Shown piece after piece: positions 52,953-63,690 of a stretch of 64,000 bases of DNA. This stretch comes from Euleptes europaea. Taxonomy: Eukaryota > Chordata > Lepidosauria > Squamata > Sphaerodactylidae. A model generated the notes under the pieces. That model worked only from the letters and a program-made list of their open reading frames with translations. It had not been told where the DNA came from and did no database searches. The stretch lies in contig NC_079315.1 in the NCBI RefSeq assembly GCF_029931775.1, positions 110,604,274 through 110,668,273 on the forward strand, written 5' to 3'. Each line of letters starts with the position of its first letter. Position 1 is the stretch's first letter. The position numbers and the translations under genes were made by a program.

Positions 52953-53046
52953 CCACCAGCGTGGATCATCCCAAATGCCCTCCGTGTTGTTCTTACGTTC
53001 GTGGTAAGACCTACCCTTCCTGCTACGCGTGTTACCCCTCACCAGA
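52953..53046 (+). CDS. STARD6: STARD6 coding exon 4
   Basis: Acceptor tcctgttttgtag, donor gtaagt. It encodes TSVDHPKCPPCCSYVRGKTY then PSCYACYPSPE, aligning with human [31 protein letters not shown]. Cysteines are unusually frequent (CPPCCSY, SCYACY). Phase 1 in, phase 2 out. Confidence 0.92.
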
Positions 53047-53278
53047 GTAAGTGTTTGTAGACCGTATTGCACCTTTGGAATTCTGACCCAGTGTGGCAAA
53101 GCCAACAGGAGGCAAAGCCAGCCACAAAATGCTGCAGTTTACTGTGGTGGCAGTACTGTGGTGGCAGCTGCTGCCAAAGCAACATTTTTTTAAAAAAATC
53201 CATCGAGCCAATCAAGGCTTGCTGGGCAAACGACTAAAAGAGCTCACTCACTTTCTAAAAATACTGGGTGCCATGGTG

Positions 53279-53655
53279 CTAGGGTTGCCAGGACCCTCTT
53301 TGCCACCGGCGGGATGTTTTCAGGGTGGAGCCTGAGGAGGGCGGGGTTTGGGGAGGGACTTCAATGCCATAGAGTCCAATGGCCAAATCAGCCATTTTCT
53401 CCAGCTGAACTGATCTCTATTGGCTGGAGATCAGTTGTAATAGCAGGTCTCCAGCCACTAGGGTTGCCAGGTCCCTCTTTGCCACCGGCGGGAGGTGGAG
53501 CCTGAGGAGGGCGGGGTTTGGGGAGGGACTTCAATGTCATAGAGTCCAATTGCCAAAGTGGCCATTTCCTCCAGGGGAACTGATCTCTCTCGGCTGGAGA
53601 TCAGTTGTAATAGCAGGAGGTCTCCAGCTAGTACCTGCAGGTTGGCTGCCCTACT
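53279..53655. mobile_element. Two hAT MITEs head to tail
   Basis: Copy 1 from ctagggttgccaggaccctc, copy 2 from tagggttgccaggtccctct at 53459; both in the reverse orientation relative to 2449. They abut directly. Confidence 0.82.
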
Positions 53656-53945
53656 AGTTAAAGAGGCTTCCTATCTAGTGAACTGGGATACATGGCCATT
53701 ATCAATTCATAATCATGAAGTGCTACATACTTAAGTACATAATGTTATATTATTCCATGTACTTATGTATTACGCTATGTTATCTATCACTGACGGCAGG
53801 GATACCTTTTGGCATCCTCTCCTCAGATTACCAGGAAAGGCTGGAGTTGGGTGTATCAAAAACCGCCATGATGCAGTATCATATCTGACTCCAAGGAGTG
53901 AGCATTCTTCTAGGCCTTTTATTATCAAATAATTATGTCTTTCAG

Positions 53946-54093
53946 AAATCCAACGCACTGCAAAATGGTGGCAATCGTCCAGGTGGACTTAGGAGGGATG
54001 CTGCTTCCCTCAGTGGTACACTCCGTCATGCCAACTAGCCTCATGAACTTGGTCACAGATTGCAGAGCTGGAATTAAGGCCTTGAAATATTAA
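53946..54093 (+). CDS. STARD6: STARD6 coding exon 5 and stop
   Basis: Acceptor aattatgtctttcag. It encodes NPTHCKMVAIVQVDLGGMLL then PTSLMNLVTDCRAGIKALKY and TAA at 54091-54093, aligning with human NPAYSKLVMFVQTEMRGKLS ... MPSNLVNFILNAKDGIKA. It lacks the short human C-terminal tail. Confidence 0.94.
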
Positions 54094-54974
54094 GGTGCCT
54101 CAGAAAAGCCTACCGGTGAGCAGAAGGAAGGCTGTTATCGGTTAACACACGTGCTGCTGTTTGGTTTCATTTAAAGGGAATACATTCAACGGGGGTCAGC
54201 ACAGACTACGTAAGAGCTTTGCTACTATGAGGCAGGCCAAAGGCCCATCTAATCCACCATTTTGTCTCTGGAGTGTCCACGGAAAATGCACCAAGGAAGT
54301 TCTCAGCGTGTTTCGTGGAGGCGGCCATCTGCTGAAGACTTCAGGGAAAGCAAAAGCGTGTGGTCAAGCCAGCTGACGCAAGTTTTCATAGGGAACGATT
54401 ATTTCTTTTTTCCTTCCTCAAGAATCTTTACTAAACCTCCTTTCGTGTCAAAGCGCACTGGCCTAAATCACACGCCCCTTGGTCGTAAGAAATGCTCCAA
54501 GGTGACCATTTCCCCTTCAGAGCACTAGAACAGGCTGAGAAACAACCACGTCACTGGGGTACCTGCCACCGTTCCAACCTTTCATTAGGGCCAGGCCGAA
54601 AAGGGATCCAGGGATTCCACCACAGTCAGGAATAAATGAAGTAGACCCACATAGCTTTTCAAATGACTTTTCCCAAATCCTGTATTTCACAAGAACTGTG
54701 GTATTTTTTTAAAAAACAGTAGGAGGCTTTTGAGGGAGTCAGAATTTGTGTAGCTTGTGTAGTCCTTATCCGGACTGCTTGGGACCAGAAGTGGTCCGTA
54801 TTTCAGATCTTTCTATATACTGGAATATTTTGGAATTTTTGCATATACATAATGAGATATCTTGGGGATGGGACCCAATTTATGTTTTCTGTACACTTTA
54901 TACACATATCCTGAATGTGTACATTGAACTATCAGAAAGCAAAGGTGTAACTATCTCACCAGAATTACCTGTGT
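54094..54974 (+). other. Probable STARD6 3' UTR and downstream DNA
   Basis: No repeat or coding segment recognised. No clear AATAAA near the stop was seen, so the transcript end is undefined. Confidence 0.35.
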
Positions 54975-55400
54975 GTATGTGCTAAGTGCAGTCAAGTCGC
55001 TTGCGACTCATGGCGACCCTTTTGGATACACACCTTAATATGGTGAGGGGGTTTGTGTGTGTCAGGGAAGCTGAGAGCAATACCGTTAGGGGTCTAGAGT
55101 CTCTCAAGAGACTAAACTCCTAGCAGAGTCACTCAAGACGGAGTGGTCACAGCTGAGACACCAGACGAAGATGCATCCACCCCCTTAAGGGATCAATGGC
55201 CAAATCCGCAGGGAGTTCCAATGGTGATGGGGGAAGAGGAATCCTTGAAGGTTAGCTACTGGGCAGCAGCAGTAGTGGAAGGTGACACTGGCGGAGGATC
55301 GTTCGTAGACAACGGCAGTGCCACTACGGCTAACCCTGGTTAGTACTGCGCAGAAGGTGGCACTGGTAAACCACTTTACCTTGAAAACCCTATGATGAGT
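54975..55400. mobile_element. Diverged 5S-SINE-related fragments
   Basis: gtgctaagtgcagtcaagtcg and ttgcgactcatggcgaccct resemble the SINE tail; ctaaccctggttagtactg at 55330 resembles 5S sequence. The middle is unassigned. Confidence 0.4.
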
Positions 55401-55609
55401 CAATCCAAAATAGAATTACCTGTATCAGCTGGTAAACAAGAGCAACAACAAACAAACTAACAAAGGCAGGCTTTCAGCCTCCACCTACACTGCAGTGTAC
55501 ACTGTATTTTATTTTAGGTGAGAGGAAACAATGAAAGCAGATAGCACAGATCTGCCTGCATGCCAGCTCCAAGGGTCTGTTTCTTTGATCAGTCCGGACA
55601 TGGGATGTC

Positions 55610-55828
55610 ACATGAACACATGAAGCTGCCTTATACTGAATCAGACCCTTGGTCTGTCAAAGTCAGTATTGCCTACTCAGTCTGGCAGTGGCTCTCCAGG
55701 GTCTCAGGCAGGGGTCTTTCACATCACCTACTTGCCTAGTCCCTTTAACTGGAGATGCCGGGGACTGAACCTGGGAGCTTCTGCACGCCGAGCAGAGGCT
55801 CTCCCACTGAACCACGGCCGCTCCACAA
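55610..55828 (-). mobile_element. tRNA-derived SINE ('CTCAGTGGTAGAGC' type)
   Basis: Minus copy from gaacacatgaagctgcctta to ctgaaccacggccgctcc. Confidence 0.9.
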
Positions 55829-55831
55829 ATT

Positions 55832-56010
55832 GCTGGCTTTTCCTTCCCACTAAAGCCTTCCATGCCTCATCCCAATCCTTTTACTGGGCTTGGTTGCCCC
55901 ACTCAGAACAATATGGGGGCAAAGTGAGAGAGGAAAAACCGGTGAAAAACCAATCTCCGTTTACCATGGGTAAAAATGACTTCTGAAAATGAAAGGTAAA
56001 ATCTAAGCTA
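55832..56010. repeat. Direct repeat, copy 1
   Basis: attgctggcttttccttccc ... ccatgggtaaaaatgacttc; second copy at 56748-56925. Confidence 0.85.
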
Positions 56011-56227
56011 TAAAGACATTTGCACATGCATTTCCATAGAAATGTCTGGATGAGGGATACTCTACCTGTATAACTCAGGCAACCAATCCCCCCACACACA
56101 CAATTTCAAACACAAAAACAATACAAAAAATGGTGAGATATATCTTAATTGGGAATGATACAGAAAGGATCATAGCGGCCCTGTAGAAGCGTGGCAAGCA
56201 TTTGTATGAAGATAAGCATGAAGGAGC

Positions 56228-56346
56228 ATTCAGAGTAGAACTAGATTCGAATCCAGTAGCGCCATAGAGACCAACTAGATTACACCCCGACCATCTAGTT
56301 GGTCTCTATGGTGCTACTGGATTCGAATCTAGTTCTGCTCCGAATG
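56228..56346. repeat. Near-perfect hairpin, arms about 53 bp
   Basis: agaactagattcgaatccag ... accaactaga is mirrored by tctagttggtctctatggtg ... ctggattcgaatctagttct, with a spacer of about 12 bases. Confidence 0.92.
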
Positions 56347-56520
56347 CCCAGGCTAGCCTGATCTCAGAAGCTAAGCAGGGTCGGCCCTGGTTAGTATTTG
56401 GATGGGGGGCCACCAAGGAAGTCCAGGGTTGAGAGGCAGGCAATGGCAAACCACCTCTAAACATCTCTTGAGAACCCCACAGGTTCCCCATAAGTCAGCT
56501 ATGACTTGACAGCAAAATAA
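56345..56520 (+). mobile_element. 5S-rRNA-headed SINE
   Basis: cctgatctcagaagctaagc and gggtcggccctggttagtat match vertebrate 5S rRNA almost base for base, then the SINE body and tgacttgacagcaaaataaa. Confidence 0.87.
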
Positions 56521-56747
56521 AAGAGAGTCAAAGCTCCTGTCACCTAATACCATTCGGAGTAACGACCTGGGAAGGTCTACTCAGAAGTCAGCTCCATATT
56601 AGCAGGGCTTACTCCCTGGAAAGCATTCTTAGGACTGCAGCCTAAACTAACACAACATAGTAAATACTGTGAGTGAAGACAATGTATTTAAAGCTACAGA
56701 CCCAGATCCTATATTGCGTGTGTGTGGCAACGCTTGTAGAAGCCAAG

Positions 56748-56925
56748 TTGCTGGCTTTCCCTTCCTACTAAAACCTACCGTGCCCCCCAGTCCTGTTACT
56801 GGGGTTGGTTGCCCCACCCAGAACAACATGGGAGGGGGCAAAGTGAGAGAGGAGAAACTGGTGAAAAATCAGTCTCCATTTACAATGGGTAACAATGATT
56901 TCTGAAAATGGAAGTTAGAATCAAA
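56748..56925. repeat. Direct repeat, copy 2
   Basis: gttgctggctttcccttcct ... caatgggtaacaatgatttc, about 90% like copy 1 by eye. Confidence 0.85.
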
Positions 56926-57155
56926 CCCACCCTCGGGCGCATGGCTGGAACAAAGCCCTCATCACAGGCAATATTAAAATCCAAACTATGAAGAAGAGGC
57001 ATATTTAGAGGTTACAACACCCCCAAGGTGGACAAGGCTTGCATTTCTTTAATAAAAGTAGGTAAACACCTGGAAGCTCTAACCAGTTCCCCAAATGAAG
57101 CTTATGAATTGGGGAGTAACAAAAATTATAACATCACTGTGTACAACTTGTTGTC

Positions 57156-57965
57156 AAACCCAAATCCGACCCAGAAGGCTATAAAAAATGTACGGCTACC
57201 CCCAATGTAAGCAAACAATGTATTCCAGGAAAGAACAAAAGTAAAAATGTACAAACAATCTGGCTCTACGGCCGGGATACAATCCACCTATGTATATGTC
57301 TAATTACAGATTTAGTACACGAATGAGGGCTTCTTATAAACCAGAACCCTTCTCATAGTCCACGATCAGGCGTTTTGCAGACAAGCTTCTCTTTCAATTG
57401 AAGGAAGATAAGTAGACCAGCAGACGGCCGTCTCGGTTTCATCGTCAGTTCCACTTTAACAACCTTAAATATATAGTAATATTCAATACATGTCATCTTA
57501 TTCATGCTAGGCTGACAAGTTTGTACCACATTCAGAGAAGAAGTGGACTCTATAAGTTAGATAAGGTAATTCTTGTATTTGATTTTGATTTATAGATGTC
57601 ATGATTGCATGAATAAGATGACATGTATTGTACATTGCTAAGTATTTAAGGAAGATTGTTAAAGTGGAACTGACGAAGAAACCGAAACGGCCGTCTGCTG
57701 GTCTACTTATCTTCCTTCAATTGAAAGAGAAGCTTGTCTGCAAAACACCTGATATCGTGGACTATGAGAAGGGTTCTGGTTTATAAGAAGCTCTCATTCA
57801 TGTACTAAATCTGTAATTAGACATATACATATGTGGATTGTATCCTGGCCGTAGAGCCAGATCGTTTGTACATTTTTTTACTTTTTTTCTTACCTGGAAT
57901 ACATTGTTTGCTTACATTGGGTGTAGCCGTACATTTTTGATAGCCTTCTGGGTCGGATTTGGGTA
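57156..57965. repeat. Large inverted repeat, arms about 355 bp, spacer about 98 bp
   Basis: 57156-57508 is the reverse complement of 57607-57965 with few differences. Each arm contains the aattgaaggaagataagtag and gcagacggccgt blocks. The right arm has ctgacga (57670), gaaac (57684) and gtc (57693), a hammerhead-like core with minimal stem II. Probably two Penelope-like copies in opposite orientation. Confidence 0.85.
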
Positions 57966-58307
57966 TGAATTGGGGAGAGCAGTTTCTATAAAACTCTTGA
58001 AGGCCTGCGGGTTCCTGCCAGGATGCGTTCCCGACAATCCGAGGCTCACCCCATAGTCTGGCCGGAAGGTAACTTTTATTTGCCATGGAAATTTACAAGA
58101 CTTTCAGTGCAGGGAAGTATTTTTGTTGCAATGCATACAGTATTTAATTGCCGTGTTCACATTTTCAGGGGAGGATTCGAAGCCTTATTTCCTTGAACAA
58201 GACCCCTAGAGCTTCTGATCCCCGTGTCTGCTTATTATCTTGTCTTCATGACCGATTCCTCACGGCAATCCCCTCATCTTCCCTGTTAGAGTTCACGCTT
58301 TTATTTC

Positions 58308-58408
58308 CACAGATCAAAAAACCCAGTGCCAGAGGATCCACAACTGAAGAGAAACAGTTGCTGAGGCAGTTTCTTAACTCATTCTCTCCTTGCCGTTTTA
58401 ATACATAA
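58308..58408 (+). CDS. Unidentified candidate terminal exon, plus strand
   Basis: After a good acceptor (ttttatttccacag) an open frame reads IKKPSARGSTTEEKQLLRQF then LNSFSPCRFNT and a stop. It is not part of STARD6 as known. It may be an alternative 3' exon or chance. Confidence 0.2.
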
Positions 58409-59055
58409 GCATTTGGGGGAAATAACTTTGTAGAGCTGACCTACAAGATGGGGGGGGGGAGAATCGGAGTTCTTCGGGACTGTACCACTTCATACTCTAG
58501 GTGGGGAAGAGTTGCCATTTGAACACTGCTGTACGTTAACATAAAATTAAAAAAATATCCTGCCAGGTAGAAAAATAGCGCATTGCAAAGTTCTAGCCTA
58601 ACCTCACCTTTCTGCGCTGGCTTTCTATGCGAAGGGAGTATTCCGCTACCATCCCCATTTGCAGTCTGGTGTATATGCATTGCCAGTGTACGTATTTTTC
58701 AAAATATGCGCTGCCTTATCTGAGTCCGTTTAGATTTAGCATAACACCTCAAGAAAGATATAACTGACGCATCCCAGCAAGACTAAGATGTTTTAGTCCA
58801 GGGAAATAGGGGCTCAGAGACCTCACAGTAGCCCCTGCCAGGGTTATTTAGGATCCTCTCCCCTTATTAAGAGAAAATGTCTTCCCTTTCGGGCAGTCAA
58901 ACCTCCTTATGAGATCCAGCAAACCATTATAGTTCCAGAATCACTCAACCAAACAACTTGGCTAAATACATGGATCAGCTTTCCGCCTCGTTTCATTACA
59001 GTCCTACCCAAACTACATTTCCAGCTGCAACCACCGCGCCAAATGTGCACCATAA

Positions 59056-59889
59056 TCAGGCTGATTTAAAGTATCTTAATAAGCTATTTGACTGCCGGGT
59101 CGAAGGCTGGCCTCCTGGTTTTTTCATTTTGAACTTGGTGGGAGTCACCGCGGCACGCATTTTGGAAACCGGTTCCCGGCGCTCCCATTCCACCAGCAGT
59201 TCCTTTTGTATCTCGGCAGGCAGCTCGGAAAACGTTTTGGCATCCACGCTGGAAGGGAGGTCACGTTTTGACTCTCCTTCCCAACCTCTGTCACGGGGGC
59301 TCCTGTTGTCAGTTTGTTTCTGCAGCTCCGGGGGGCAGGCTTGGTGAAACCGAGGCTGAGCAGGAGACGAGCTTGTAAAAGCCATGCCCGTCGTCGTATG
59401 CTCGCTCACCAATGCATCTGCAACAACCTTCAGAGGCCCGCACTGTGCACCAAGGCACCTGGGAGTGGACCTGAGTGGGGCAGGTGGTGCCGCCCCATTG
59501 GGGGATACACTGTCAGATGACGCCAAAGAGAAAATGTTTTGATGGGTGCTCTCAGAACGCAGAGGAGCATGGCTCATTTGTTCTCGGGCCTTGTCCGACC
59601 GTTCTTCCCTTGAAGCAAAGAATGACTGACTCAAAACACTTGCTGCTGTACCGCTTTCCCCCCTTTGGCTAGAAATAATTTCTTCTTTAATTTCCCTCGG
59701 AAGCTGATTAAACACATCATAGTCAATGCCGGCAGGAAGCAGGAGATGTGGGAACTCGAGACCTCCGGTTTGGTCTGGGGTCTCTGGCGGCGTTTGTGTA
59801 ATGCTTCTGTTTCTTTCTCCCAGTAAGATTCCACAGCTCCCCACTCGACCGTCTGGAGTTGCACGTTCTGCATCGACGTCTTCCGTTTT
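59056..59889 (-). CDS. POLI: POLI (DNA polymerase iota), last coding exon
   Basis: POLI is a Y-family translesion polymerase acting in the nucleus opposite damaged bases. This exon follows gttgcgttgcag at 59890 in phase 0 and runs 277 codons to TGA at 59056-59058. It holds both ubiquitin-binding motifs: UBM1 (AGIDYDVFNQLPREIKEEII, about 59669-59735) and UBM2 (SSVDAKTFSELPAEIQKELL, about 59190-59255), each with the central Leu-Pro needed to bind ubiquitin. Between them is a disordered serine-rich linker with little conservation. After UBM2 about 40 residues extend beyond where human POLI ends, finishing with SNSLLRYFKSA. The gene is convergent with STARD6. Only the 3' part of the gene is in the window. 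Confidence 0.95.
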   Translation of the reverse strand, partial: KTEDVDAERATPDGRVGSCGILLGERNRSITQTPPETPDQTGGLEFPHLLLPAGIDYDVFNQLPREIKEEIISSQRGESGTAASVLSQSFFASREERSDKAREQMSHAPLRSESTHQNIFSLASSDSVSPNGAAPPAPLRSTPRCLGAQCGPLKVVADALVSEHTTTGMAFTSSSPAQPRFHQACPPELQKQTDNRSPRDRGWEGESKRDLPSSVDAKTFSELPAEIQKELLVEWERREPVSKMRAAVTPTKFKMKKPGGQPSTRQSNSLLRYFKSA

Positions 59890-59936
59890 CTGCAACGCAA
59901 CACAATCTTTCATATACAATCTCCGACGTTTTAAAG

Positions 59937-60126
59937 CAGGGGTGTCAGACTCATTTGTTACGAGGGCCGGATATGACATAATTGTCACTTGGTTGGGGTG
60001 GGCCACGCCTCACCAGCCCAGATCAGGACCGGGGTGGGGGTGGAATTGCCTCGGCTGGCTCACGGGCCGGATAAGAGCTCTCAAGGGACCGGATCTGGCC
60101 CGGGGGCCGTATGTTTGACACCCCTG
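59937..60126. mobile_element. hAT MITE (190 bp) in the last POLI intron
   Basis: caggggtgtcagac ... gtttgacacccctg inverted ends; ttttaaag duplicated at 59929-59936 and 60127-60134. It lies 47 bases from the POLI 3' splice site. Confidence 0.93.
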
Positions 60127-60469
60127 TTTTAAAGAGTATCCTTCAATTTACTGAAAGCACCGCAAATTACTGATCCCTCACTACATTTACGGCATGTCCA
60201 TATACACGGGCCTGTGGCACCATCTTAAAAATAAACCCACCCAAATTACTGTGTGGACATTTACCTATTTTTGTGTGTGTCCCCAGATCAAGGAACCAAC
60301 TCACTTACAGTTTCCAAATGCTTCTGGTCACCTGGAGGAAATGTTTATTTACTAGAGGTGATCAGGCTTGTCTGCAGTGTGCTCCAGCATTTAGAAGTAA
60401 TTATCAAAAGCAGATCAGACTATAAGCTGGAATCCCCCCCGGGAATCATGGGTATGGCGGGTAAATGAC

Positions 60470-60880
60470 AGGTCAATTCCTTCCAAATCTTTCCCCACCA
60501 TTTAGGGGGGGCCCGAGCAGACCATGTCTTTCATCTCCATGTTCCCCTTCCCCCCAGTACGGCTCTCAACAATAAAAGCAACGAGCATCAGGAGGGGGCC
60601 TAGGCAAAGGACTAGGATGGGGCCCCCAGAATCACTGCCACCCCCTTCTGAGGCTAAGCACAGAGTGGCCCTTACCCCATACAAGGTGGGTGGGAGACAC
60701 CACTGCCACCGGAAGCCAGTTGCCCGAACCCCAGATGGGGCAGGTGGAAGCGGCGGCAGGAGCCTTCTCTTCCCCTTTGAGGGGGCAACGCTGTGAGCAG
60801 TTGCCCCTAACCCATCGTGTACCCAAAGCACTGTTGCCCATTGGCTAAGATCCACCCCTGGTAGCGGGTGAGGGACTCCG
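60470..60880. other. Unassigned GC-rich segment in a POLI intron
   Basis: Overlapping short frames on both strands, none recognisable. Possibly an old repeat. Confidence 0.3.
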
Positions 60881-61571
60881 TTTTACTGCATATTGGATAG
60901 GCCCATTTTGCTGCCTTTACGAATCACTCACACAATAAGAACAGAGAACAACCTGGCGGGGGGAGACATGAAATTGCAAGATGGGGAGGGAGGAAGAGAA
61001 CAGTTTGGAAATTCCACCCCAACCCTAATCTCTCTCCCTGGCCCTAGATTCTATAAACTCTCAGGCACTTAAGCAGTTGAATTCTTTCCCCCTTTCCCTT
61101 TAGCTGACTCTCAACAGATCTACATTCCCCGCCTCCGAGAACATATTCGGTACTCCTCAGAATGGGATTCTTTTTTAGGGGACGTCTGTCTTTTTCTTTC
61201 ATTACTTGACAAAGCCATGGTTTACTGCATGCCTGGGGTATCCCCAAGTATGTAGAAATGACTCCCGTGTCTGTGAGCAGGCCTACTCTGCGGTTTTCAC
61301 CACCTGCACAGGGTCCCGCTAGTTTGCTATTAGAGTCGTTATGACTGATACAATCCAGTAGGCCAGCTAAAGCTATAGCTGTGGTTTATTTAACCAGCAC
61401 GGTTTTAAAAGTTAATTCAAAATTATGATGCTCACACCAAATAAAATATACTGCATATTCAAACAAAGCACGGGAAGAAAAAGGAGGCACTAAAAATGTG
61501 AACAGGGAGTTGGTTTTAGAAAAGACAGCACAGGAGGTCTAAAATATTGAAAACCACCGCAAAATAATGGT

Positions 61572-61735
61572 GAGTGTATCCAATTAGGATTGGAGAGATC
61601 TAGGTTCAAATCCCCACTTGGACATGAAGTTCGCTGGGTAACCTACTTCACAAGGTTGTAAGGATTTAAAAAAAGAGGAGGGGGAGCCCTGCTAGCCTAA
61701 GCTATTTGGAGGACATGCAGGATAAAAATGTGATG
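61572..61735 (+). mobile_element. tRNA-derived SINE, short class, diverged
   Basis: aggttcaaatccccacttgg and agttcgctgggtaaccta. Confidence 0.6.
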
Positions 61736-61994
61736 GATAGGAAAATTACATCCTAAAACGTGAGCTGTATATATCCTGCAAAGAGGGGAAAGAGTGAAGA
61801 ACGCAGCATTGGTCACAGAATGCAGCTTTCATGAATTGAAGGTCTCATTTGTGAGCTGCCTCACATCCTCCAGAGAAACGGCACATTCGTTTTCTTAACA
61901 GAAGAAAGAAGAAAGCAGACTTTTCCAGTTAATTTTTCCAGCTAATTGAGGATGTGACAGGGTAGAGCTGACAATAAATTGGTTCCAAACTTAC

Positions 61995-62194
61995 ATGAAC
62001 AAGTTTGCTGCAGTCGGAAGAAGACGGCCGAGTTAAATAAAATCCGATGGACTGCTTGGTGGAAGCAGGAGGGGCTTTCAGGTTGGAGAAGCAGACGTTC
62101 AGAAGGGTTATATGAAATGAAACTTTCACGTTTATCATCTTATGAAACAGTTTCATCGCTAAGGTGACCAGTTGACTCTGGACGCTGGTGTCAC
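61995..62194 (-). CDS. POLI: POLI, penultimate coding exon
   Basis: Acceptor cttctttaaatgttcag, donor gtaagt after CAT. It encodes QSQLVTLAMKLFHKMINVKV, SFHITLLNVCFSNLKAPPAS and STKQSIGFYLTRPSSS. This matches human MKLFRNMVNVKMPFHLTLLSVCFCNLKA, the end of the little-finger domain. The human PCNA-interacting box (KKGLIDYY) aligns here with TKQSIGFY, which keeps the aromatic pair but not the leucine. Phase 1 in, phase 0 out. Confidence 0.95.
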
Positions 62195-62529
62195 CTGAAC
62201 ATTTAAAGAAGAACATTTCAGTGACTCAAAGTCTACGGTATCAAATAAGATCTGAGCTATGCTTCCAACAGAGATCATCTTATTGTATTATGCTCGTGTT
62301 GAGGAAGCCTCTGATACTGATTGGTTGAGTTGCTGTGGCATCATGGAATTATGGAATTAAACAGGTCGAAGTCCAACTTCCGTGAGGGAAGAGACAGTCA
62401 TCAGTAAGGCTGAATGGATCCCATTAAGCAAGGGAGCTAAGAAACAATGAACCCAAAGAGAAGTTGAACGAACGTTATGTAGCAGGAAATGCACAAGGAA
62501 GGAAGGCTAAATGGAAACAGGGAACTGAG

Positions 62530-62695
62530 AGACAGTGTGGTGTAGTGGTTAGTGGCAGACTAAGATCTGGGAGACAGGGCCATATCCCTGCTCAGAGATA
62601 AAGCTCACGGAGTAACCTTAGACCAATCACTACATCTCGGGGATGTTGTGAGAATGAAATGGAAAAGAAGACAGTCACCTATGTAAGTCGGCTTG
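62530..62695 (+). mobile_element. tRNA-derived SINE, short class, diverged
   Basis: agacagtgtggtgtagtggt head, then accttagaccaatcactac. Confidence 0.6.
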
Positions 62696-62724
62696 AGTCC
62701 AACATACCTTGAGCACTGCCTACT

Positions 62725-63050
62725 CCCATATGAACCTACCCAACCACTGTGATCATCTTCAGAGGCTAGATGGGTAGTGATCTGACAAAGGGCCTTCTCT
62801 GTCGTGGCACCTCTCCCCCTCTATCGTAGTCTTATGCCAGTGAGAAAAGACTTAACTGTTTCGACTGGCGTTCCTTCACTGACCCGCCTTCCTGAGTATG
62901 CATTTTAACTGTGTTATGTTTAGTCAGTGTTTTTAATATTAGGTATTCTAAAAACTGGTTGGAATGTTGTTGATTGTATAAAAAAAAATGTTTTCAACTA
63001 AATAAATCTAGCTGCTCTGAGCTCCGTAAGGGAAAGCTGGGATAAAAATG
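62725..63050 (+). mobile_element. L2-type LINE 3' end
   Basis: agggccttctctgtcgtggc, tggcgttccttcactgaccc and a tail ctaaataaatc then ggataaaaatg. Confidence 0.6.
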
Positions 63051-63227
63051 TCAGTCGTGGCTTCTACCATCGCTGGAGCAGTGTGAGAGACTGGTACCTG
63101 ATGCTTGCGGAAGGTTAAATGGGGGTTTATGATAGTTACTGCTTGCCCTGATTCCTTGCCATACTGAGAACTATCTGCTGTGCCCATTCATAGGGACAAA
63201 AATGGAGCCACCCTACAGAGCAATTAC

Positions 63228-63358
63228 CTGTTCCGATTCTCTGGGCCACATGAGATGGAATTGGACATTGGCGGCTCTCCCGATTAAGCCATCGAGTGGT
63301 AGAAAACTGGCGAAGAGATAATCTTATTGTATGCGGCTTTCTTCCATCCTTGTGCAAC
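63228..63358 (-). CDS. POLI: POLI, antepenultimate coding exon
   Basis: Acceptor ctgtcttttag, donor gtaatt. It encodes LHKDGRKPHTIRLSLRQFST then RESRQCPIPSHVAQRIGTG, nearly identical to human DGRKPHTVRLIIRRYSS ... GRESRQCPIPSHVIQKLGTG, in the little-finger domain that grips the template DNA. Phase 2 in, phase 1 out. No further upstream exon is seen before 64000. Confidence 0.96.
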
Positions 63359-63392
63359 CTAAAAGACAGAGAAGTGGAGAGGGGCTGATATG

Positions 63393-63690
63393 ACACCAGT
63401 GTAGTGTAGTGGTTAAGAGCGGTGGTTTGGAGCAGTGGAGCCTGATCTGGAGAACTGGGTTTGATTCCCCTCCTCCACATGAGTGACGGAGGCTAATTTG
63501 GTGAACTGGGTTGATTTCCCCACTCCAACTCACGAAGCCAGCTGGGTGACCTTGGGCTAGTCACGCTCTCTCAGCCCCACCTACCTCACAGGGTGTCCAT
63601 TGTGGAGACGGGAAGGGAAGGTGACTAAGCCGGTTTGATTCTCTCTTAAGTGGCAGAGAACGTAGGAATATGAAAACCAACTCTTCTTTT
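63393..63690 (+). mobile_element. Sauria-type SINE in POLI intron
   Basis: accagtgtagtgtagtggtt to gaatatgaaaaccaactctt. It lies 35 bases upstream of the POLI exon acceptor, in antisense orientation to the gene. Confidence 0.9.

Noticed and set aside
59890-60006. N-terminal extension of the POLI last-exon frame starting MAHPNQVTIM
   Set aside because: It is intron sequence and part of a hAT MITE; the acceptor at 59890 matches the phase of the upstream exon.
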